Assembly: GCF_900111825.1 (NCBI RefSeq)
Contig: NZ_FOJM01000004.1
Coordinates: 3,361 to 67,360 of the forward strand
Reading direction: 5' to 3'
Length of the DNA stretch: 64,000 nt
Origin: Pedobacter suwonensis
GTDB taxonomy: Bacteria > Bacteroidota > Bacteroidia > Sphingobacteriales > Sphingobacteriaceae
A model generated the notes under the pieces. The model did no database searches, was not told the origin of the DNA, and saw nothing but the letters and a program-made list of their open reading frames with translations. A program made the position numbers and the translations under genes. This document shows positions 58,410 through 64,000 of this stretch, one piece after another (the stretch's first letter is position 1; every line of letters starts with the position of its first letter).

Positions 58410-58842
58410 GTGAATTGATAATGGAATACATTAGCGGAGCGATGATCAAAACATTGCTCCGCTGATGTTTTCTTACATGTTTTTTAAATCTATATTTTTT
58501 AATTGCGGACTGAATAAGCAAATGGGTACGCCTGAAGCTATCTGTTTTAACAAAATATTTCTTCATTCGGCTTCCTTTCTCTGCAGATTGAAAAAGCATC
58601 TTGCTCGGTGGGGTTAGGTAACTGTAATATGGCTACTGCGCTAAGTAAAATAAACCCGACCGACAGCGTTATCCCGATCAGAACGGATTTAATTCACACG
58701 TTTTGTGCTATCGGGATTAAGCAAAGGGCGGGACTACAGTAACCGAAACGGCACCGCAATTGCTTTCCATAAAAAATAGCTATCATAAAAGTAGTTTATT
58801 GATGATATTTAGATTAGTATGGTATCTTTTAATATCTAGAAA
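58410..58842. other. Intergenic region between pair 3 and the GPH transporter
   Basis: Holds the terminator of susD pair 3 and, at 58671-58760, a GC-richer segment with facing atcccgat / atcgggat and the words gcaaagggcgggactacag. No gene in any frame is convincing; a minus-strand frame at 58318-58599 crosses the susD end and is a shadow. Confidence 0.5.
58428..58472 (+). terminator. Rho-independent terminator after susD pair 3
   Basis: Stem acattagcggagc / gctccgctgatgt with one G-U pair around 15 bases, then tttctt. Confidence 0.85.
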
Positions 58843-60177
58843 CTATTTATCTTCCTTAAATCTGCTGAAAACCAGCAGCGCTATTAAACAAAGCCCAAAA
58901 CCTACCACGCCATTTAACCTTAACCCATAATCATTGCCCGGATCTTTACCATAAATGGTGAGCATGGCAAAAATGGCAATACCCAGGGTTTGACCAAGTT
59001 TTACAAAAAGATATTTCACCGCGAAAAACATGCCTTCGTGGTTTTCACCAGTTTTCAACGTGTCTTTTTGTGCAATATCGGCCAGAATCGCAGTAGGTAA
59101 AATGCCAAGCGCTGCCAGTGGGAAAGAGGCTGATAATACCAGGATATAAATCTGCGTATATGGCCCGAAAGGTAGTTTACCTAAAAAGAAAATAGTGACG
59201 AATATTAAACACAACACGCCAAAGGCAAGCAATACGAAAGGCTTTTTGCCAATTTTAGCGGAACCAAAGTTTACCAGTGGATAAAATAGCAAAGATGCCA
59301 TAACCATGGCGCCCATAAATTTGCCTCCTTCTGATTCCGGCAGCCCCAATAAAACCGTACAGAAGAACAATAAACCACTTGATATAATGCTTAGTGCCGT
59401 GTAGAAGGCAAAATCAGATATAAGGTAGTATTTAAAATTACTGTTTTTAAAAGTACTTTTTATAGCTGGCCATAACGGAACGTGCGTAGGTTTGGCCACC
59501 GAAAATTCTTTTTCATTAATGAAAAGAATGGGTAATAACATCACCAATCCGGATAAGATGCACAAACCCCATATTGCGGCTTGAATGGCTTCGCTGCGGC
59601 TGCTTACATGAAAGTTAGCTTCAACCAGATCGGCAAAGTTATTGGTACAGGCCGATAAAATAATGCCGATAACAAAGCCCACCTGCTGGTAGCTGGATAA
59701 CTTAACTTTTTGCTTCGGCGTATGGGTTACTTCAGCCAGCAAAGCATTATAGGGGATAATATAGGTGGTAACCGATATAAAAAATAAACAAAGTGTGATG
59801 GTGAGCCACCAGGCATTATGCAAACTTTCTGTTTTTTGAATGGGGTAAAAAACTAATCCGCAGAAAAGCATAGCCGGCACAATGGCCCATTTCATAAAAG
59901 GCATTCGGCGACCGTTTTTATTGGTACTCGCATCGCTTCTTGAAGCGATGAAAGGATCGTAAATCGCATCTACCAGTCTGCCTGAGGCCGCGATGATAGA
60001 AAGGATATTAAATGCACCCAACAAAACAAGCTGTGGTACTAAAGGTGTTAAGCCAGCGTTACTTGGCGGCAGGTAGACATAGGGAAGCATAACGATGATA
60101 ATGTTGGTCATCGTACTCCAGCCAATCATACCGGCGGCATAAGCAATTTCTTGTTTTAAGGAGAGTGTTTTGTTCAT
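58843..60177 (-). CDS. GPH-family sugar:cation symporter (MFS)
   Basis: 444 residues with twelve predicted transmembrane helices; the start EIAYAAGMIGWSTMTNI and the DAIYDPFIASRSDASTNKNGRR loop place it in the glycoside-pentoside-hexuronide:cation symporter family (MFS_2). It would bring mono- or oligosaccharides across the inner membrane. No sugar-enzyme neighbours, so the substrate is open. The next gene upstream is an amino-acid permease, separated by a small hairpin. Confidence 0.88.
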   Translation of the reverse strand: MNKTLSLKQEIAYAAGMIGWSTMTNIIIVMLPYVYLPPSNAGLTPLVPQLVLLGAFNILSIIAASGRLVDAIYDPFIASRSDASTNKNGRRMPFMKWAIVPAMLFCGLVFYPIQKTESLHNAWWLTITLCLFFISVTTYIIPYNALLAEVTHTPKQKVKLSSYQQVGFVIGIILSACTNNFADLVEANFHVSSRSEAIQAAIWGLCILSGLVMLLPILFINEKEFSVAKPTHVPLWPAIKSTFKNSNFKYYLISDFAFYTALSIISSGLLFFCTVLLGLPESEGGKFMGAMVMASLLFYPLVNFGSAKIGKKPFVLLAFGVLCLIFVTIFFLGKLPFGPYTQIYILVLSASFPLAALGILPTAILADIAQKDTLKTGENHEGMFFAVKYLFVKLGQTLGIAIFAMLTIYGKDPGNDYGLRLNGVVGFGLCLIALLVFSRFKEDK

Positions 60178-60204
60178 TAATTTTTTAAAAAGTGTTTTCT
60201 AAAA

Positions 60205-60229
60205 CTCGCAGGTTTTTGAAACCTGTGAG
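60205..60229. repeat. 25-base hairpin before the GPH transporter
   Basis: ctcgcaggttt / aaacctgtgag around ttg, with one G-U pair; the following ggttt repeats the inner word. A typical intergenic palindrome; on the minus strand it lies between the permease stop and the transporter start. Confidence 0.7.
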
Positions 60230-60247
60230 GTTTAAACTTGAGATGAA

Positions 60248-61585
60248 TTATTTCTTATTAAACCACTTGCTTACAAAATAGATGACCAGAAAGCCGGCAA
60301 AAATATATAAACCATTAAGTGCTGCGTCTTTGTCATCGGCGTAAATGCTGAAAGCAACAAAAGTATAAGCTGCAATAAATATAATAGGCAATATAGGATA
60401 TAATGGCACAGTATAAATGCTTTTTTTATCAAGATGTGCGGTCCTTTTGCGGAGAATGAAAATGGTTGCTGCAGAACTCGCCATACTAATACTTTCTAAG
60501 AAAATGGTATAGTTTAAAATTTTATCGAAGGTTTTCGCATAGAAAATAATCACCACCGAAATCAAAGTGAAAACGGTTAAACTAACGGTAATTACTTCTG
60601 TTTTTTTGTTCATCCTGCTAAAAATTTTTGGCAGAGCCCCTTCTTCGCCCATCGCAAACATGGCCCTTGGGTTGCTCAGCAGATTCACATTCACATAACC
60701 CATTACCGAGAAAAAAATAATTATCGAAAGTGCGTTAAATCCGGCAGGACCGAATATTTTTGAAGCCAATATTGCCGCTATACTTTCGGCCGATTTTAAT
60801 TCTTCGAAACCGATTACTTTCACATATGCATAGTTAATGGCCAGGTAAAGGGTCACAATAATGCTTAAACCTATAATAATGGAGCGCGGGATTACTTTTT
60901 TGGCCTCTTTAACTTCACCACCAAAGTTGATGGTTTGCGCATAACCTGCATAAGAGAAAGAAACGGCAATTAAACAAAGGCCTAGTGCCTTTCCATAATC
61001 AGACCAGGTTGGTAAAGCTCCTGTTGCGGTTTTAAAAAACGGTATAACGGTTTGTGTTTGGCTACCAAAAAATACCGCACATATGAGCGTTAAAATCATC
61101 CCGATTTTAATTACCGTTAATATGTTTTGCGTTTTGGAACTTGCTTTTAAGCCTAACAGATTAATGAAATAAAATACTAAAATGGTGGTAATGGCTATGG
61201 CTACCCTTGATGTTTCGGTTTGTATAGCCGGCGGTAATATAATCTTGCTCAGGTACTCTGCCCCGATAATAGATATGGCCGCTACCGATGCCGCGCTTGA
61301 AATAATCACAATACAATTAATGGCAAAGGCAATGGAAGGATGGTAAGCCACCGAGAAGATTTTGTAATAGCCACCAGTTACCGGAAAACGCGAACCGATT
61401 TCGGCATAAGTTAATGCACCGCAAAAAGCTACAAAACCGCCGATAAACCAGGCCAGGTAAAACAATTCGGGAACCTGGGCCTTAGCTGCCACATTTACCG
61501 GTGTACGGAAAACACCCATTCCAATCACTAAACTCACCACAATCATGGATAAATCAAAGAGCGAAAGCCGTTTCTTTTGTTGCAT
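60248..61585 (-). CDS. APC-family amino-acid permease
   Basis: 445 residues, twelve predicted helices. The start LSLFDLSMIVVSLVIGMGVF contains the helix-1 substrate-binding break G-x-G of the APC superfamily, followed by YAEIGSRFPVTGGYYKIF. Close to the LAT/serine-threonine exchanger type; the transported amino acid is unknown. Single gene, transcribed away from parE. Confidence 0.88.
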   Translation of the reverse strand: MQQKKRLSLFDLSMIVVSLVIGMGVFRTPVNVAAKAQVPELFYLAWFIGGFVAFCGALTYAEIGSRFPVTGGYYKIFSVAYHPSIAFAINCIVIISSAASVAAISIIGAEYLSKIILPPAIQTETSRVAIAITTILVFYFINLLGLKASSKTQNILTVIKIGMILTLICAVFFGSQTQTVIPFFKTATGALPTWSDYGKALGLCLIAVSFSYAGYAQTINFGGEVKEAKKVIPRSIIIGLSIIVTLYLAINYAYVKVIGFEELKSAESIAAILASKIFGPAGFNALSIIIFFSVMGYVNVNLLSNPRAMFAMGEEGALPKIFSRMNKKTEVITVSLTVFTLISVVIIFYAKTFDKILNYTIFLESISMASSAATIFILRKRTAHLDKKSIYTVPLYPILPIIFIAAYTFVAFSIYADDKDAALNGLYIFAGFLVIYFVSKWFNKK

Positions 61586-62012
61586 TAAAAAGGATTTTTG
61601 AATAATTGGATGAAGATAGGGAAATTATGTAAAGATGTGAGATGGGTGATGTGAGATAAGATGTGAGATGGAAAAGGGAGGATGGAGGTGAAATTTATGG
61701 GGCATGGTCTTTTGGTTCATTGGTCATTAGTTACTAGTTAATTGGTCACTAGTTCATTGGTGCATGGTTGATAGCCAATGGATAAATTAACAACCAGGCC
61801 ATTATCCATTTTACATATTCCATCATCCATCTTTATGTTGAAATTTTCTTTTGTTTGCCTCACAGAATAAAACTATTATTGTATAATAATTCTGAGGAAC
61901 TTATTTGAAAATGTTTTTTATTTCAATCATCAGGATTGTTTCTACAAATTCTTCATCACTTTGCAGATCAAAAAATGCAAGGGTTTTTCATTGAAGAACA
62001 GATAAACACATT
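61586..62012. other. Divergent region between the permease and parE genes
   Basis: Contains simple direct repeats: gatgtgaga words (61633-61668) and attggtcattagttactagt-type words (61717-61766), then facing aatggataa (61777-61785) and ttatccatt (61802-61810). A parE promoter may lie at 61935-61963 (ATTG, then TCACTTTG). No gene seen. Confidence 0.5.
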
Positions 62013-63884
62013 ATGGCAGAAGTAATTTATAACGACGACAGTATCCGCTCATTGGATTGGAAAGAGCACATCAGGTTACGCCCGGGTATGTATATCGGTA
62101 AACTTGGCGATGGCTCTGCACAAGATGATGGTATTTATGTTTTGTTAAAGGAAATTGTAGACAACTCTATTGATGAGTTTGTAATGGGAACCGGAAAAAC
62201 CATCGAAATTACACTATCCGAGCAAAAAGTTAACGTTCGCGATTATGGCAGGGGCATTCCATTAGGGAAAGTAATTGATTGTGTAAGCAAAATCAATACG
62301 GGTGGTAAGTACGACAGTAATGCTTTCCAAAAATCGGTGGGTTTAAATGGCGTGGGTACAAAAGCAGTAAATGCATTATCGACCAGTTTTACCGTTCAAT
62401 CGTACCGCGATGGAAAAACCAAAAAAGTAGAATTTTCTAAAGGGGAAATCGTAAATGAAAATCCGGTAATCGACACTACACAACGTAATGGTACCGCCAT
62501 TACTTTTTATCCTGACGAAAGTATTTTCAGAAATTATCATTACATTGCTGATTTTGTGGAGAGCATGGTTTGGAACTATGTTTTCTTAAATACGGGTTTA
62601 ACAATCAATTTCAATAACCAGAAATATTTTTCAGAGAGAGGCCTTTACGATCTGCTTTCCAAATTTAATAAGCCCGAAGAAATCAGGTACCCGATTATTC
62701 ATATGGTTGGTCCCGATATCGAAATTGCGATGACACACGGTCAGCAATATGGCGAAGATTACCACTCGTTTGTTAACGGGCAGCATACCACACAGGGTGG
62801 AACGCATCAGGCAGCTTTCAGGGCAGCAGTAGTGAAAACGGTTCGGGAGTTTTTCAAAAAAGAGTTTGAAGCAGCTGATGTGCGTTCATCCATTATTGCG
62901 GCCATTTCTATCCGCGTGCAGGAACCTGTATTTGAATCGCAGACCAAAACTAAATTAGGTTCGCAGAACATGGGACCTGAAGGACCTTCTGTAGCTACTT
63001 TCATTAACGATTTTGTTAAAAAAGAACTGGATGATTACCTGCACAAGAATCCGGATGTTGCCGATGCTTTGTTAAAAAGGATTATGCAATCGGAGCGGGA
63101 GCGTAAGGATATTGCGGGGATTAAAAAACTGGCTAACGATAGGGCTAAAAAGGCATCCCTACACAATAAAAAATTACGCGATTGTAAAGTTCATTTCAAT
63201 ACCACCCACGAAAAGCGTTATGAAACTACCCTTTTTATTACGGAAGGGGATTCAGCCTCTGGTTCCATTACCAAATCGCGTGATGTAGATACCCAGGCGG
63301 TATTTAGTTTGAAAGGAAAACCACTTAACTGTTACGAACTGACCAAAAAGGTAGTGTACGAAAATGAGGAGTTTAACCTGCTGCAACATGCTTTAAACAT
63401 TGAAGATGGTTTAGATGGGCTTCATTATAACAATATCGTGATTGCAACAGATGCTGATGTGGACGGTATGCACATCCGTTTGCTGATGATGACTTTCTTT
63501 CTGCAGTTTTTTCCTGACCTGGTAAAGGCAGGCCATGTTTACATTTTGCAAACGCCGCTTTTCAGGGTTCGGAATAAAAAGGAAACCATTTATTGCTATA
63601 GCGACGAAGAACGTAAAAATGCTATCGAAAAACTGGGCAATAAACCTGAAATAACCCGATTTAAAGGATTGGGTGAAATTTCTCCGGATGAATTCGGTTT
63701 GTTTATAGGCAAAGACATCAGGTTGGATCCTGTTATTTTAAAGGACCAGACGATTAAAAGCCTGCTTGAATATTATATGGGGAAAAATACACCCGACAGG
63801 CAGCAGCATATTATCCGCAACCTCAGGATCGAAAAGGATGAGGTAAATGAAGAACCTAAAGTGATTACTGAAGAAGTAGCGTAG
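62013..63884 (+). CDS. parE: DNA topoisomerase IV subunit B
   Basis: ATPase subunit of a type IIA topoisomerase that separates daughter chromosomes. GHKL ATPase motifs [19 protein letters not shown] and [14 protein letters not shown] in the first 120 residues; the TOPRIM metal site with [10 protein letters not shown] and [16 protein letters not shown]-terminal [12 protein letters not shown]. At 623 residues without the insert of proteobacterial GyrB it fits ParE better than GyrB. parC is probably just beyond the window. Confidence 0.93.
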   Translation: MAEVIYNDDSIRSLDWKEHIRLRPGMYIGKLGDGSAQDDGIYVLLKEIVDNSIDEFVMGTGKTIEITLSEQKVNVRDYGRGIPLGKVIDCVSKINTGGKYDSNAFQKSVGLNGVGTKAVNALSTSFTVQSYRDGKTKKVEFSKGEIVNENPVIDTTQRNGTAITFYPDESIFRNYHYIADFVESMVWNYVFLNTGLTINFNNQKYFSERGLYDLLSKFNKPEEIRYPIIHMVGPDIEIAMTHGQQYGEDYHSFVNGQHTTQGGTHQAAFRAAVVKTVREFFKKEFEAADVRSSIIAAISIRVQEPVFESQTKTKLGSQNMGPEGPSVATFINDFVKKELDDYLHKNPDVADALLKRIMQSERERKDIAGIKKLANDRAKKASLHNKKLRDCKVHFNTTHEKRYETTLFITEGDSASGSITKSRDVDTQAVFSLKGKPLNCYELTKKVVYENEEFNLLQHALNIEDGLDGLHYNNIVIATDADVDGMHIRLLMMTFFLQFFPDLVKAGHVYILQTPLFRVRNKKETIYCYSDEERKNAIEKLGNKPEITRFKGLGEISPDEFGLFIGKDIRLDPVILKDQTIKSLLEYYMGKNTPDRQQHIIRNLRIEKDEVNEEPKVITEEVA

Positions 63885-64000
63885 GAAAGATTTTTCGGCT
63901 ATGATACCATTGACGTTATTTCAAAATCATTTATTAATGATCGACTTATGGAACTATTTTTACACCATAAATGATCCCTCAGGATGACAGGTTGCTGGAT
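63885..64000. repeat. Degenerate relative of the 230-base repeat units at the window edge
   Basis: gaaagatttttcggctatgat and accattgacg, then acaccataaat and tcaggatgac, echo in the same order gaaagatcctttgctatgct, accattgacag, taccataaat and ttcagga of the array at 31201-31930. The middle is different. Confidence 0.5.

Noticed and set aside
62013..63884. GyrB as the identity of the topoisomerase subunit
   Set aside because: Length and motif spacing fit ParE better; without the neighbouring parC the call rests on these features, but GyrB is less likely.

Overview
The window is chromosomal DNA of a Bacteroidota species, most likely a Pedobacter-like member of the Sphingobacteriaceae. The evidence is three SusC/SusD outer-membrane pairs, Bacteroidota-type promoters (TAnnTTTG) with almost no Shine-Dalgarno sequences, the ftsX-DUF3098-uppP-truB-ribF gene order, a LeuRS of the long Bacteroidota form, and moderate-to-low GC. 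I see no rRNA, tRNA, CRISPR array, insertion sequence or prophage.

Layout. (1) 1-5.6 kb: an M16 peptidase, divergent from surE, a small membrane protein and lpxB. (2) 5.8-31.2 kb: a large glycan/glycoprotein utilisation locus that starts with a LacI-family regulator. It holds two SusC/SusD pairs, two GH92 alpha-mannosidases, a ROK sugar kinase, a discoidin-domain lipoprotein, three secreted or lipid-anchored zinc peptidases (two of the BSP family), a DUF1080 protein and a beta-propeller/cytochrome c protein. Seven copies of the palindrome TAAA(A/T)CG(A/T)TTTA lie in the promoter regions at the head of four transcription units in this locus and in no other intergenic region I read. They therefore look like the operators of the LacI protein and join some 13 genes into one regulon. 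(3) 31.2-34 kb: a tandem array of about 230-base palindromic units, then rpiA, a LiaF-type membrane protein and a pair of short structured repeats. (4) 34-41.8 kb: an alpha/beta hydrolase, YihY-type protein, YjbQ, a DUF1016 nuclease, a DUF2157-like membrane protein and a KefB-type antiporter. (5) 42-47.3 kb, minus strand: the cell-envelope/housekeeping cluster ftsX, DUF3098, uppP, truB, yitT-like and ribF, interrupted by a PIN-domain toxin-antitoxin pair. (6) 47.5-52.9 kb: a lipoprotein, leuS and a DEAD-box helicase. (7) 53.4-58.4 kb: a third, stand-alone SusC/SusD pair without operator or enzymes. (8) 58.8-64 kb: a GPH-type sugar transporter, an amino-acid permease and parE.

How the main locus probably works (inference): SusC/D pairs and the discoidin lipoprotein bind and import mannose-rich glycans or glycopeptides. 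Zinc peptidases open the protein part, GH92 enzymes release mannose, and the ROK kinase phosphorylates the sugar. The DUF1080 and cytochrome c proteins suggest an additional oxidative step. The LacI protein would repress the set until a sugar ligand appears.

Non-coding DNA is rich in palindromic repeat families: two copies of a 'gtcattgcga' REP-like element, the 230-base tandem array, a long palindrome beside ribF, three co-varying 24-base hairpins before leuS, and two apparent in-frame repeat insertions inside ribF and leuS. These are the least explained parts of the window.
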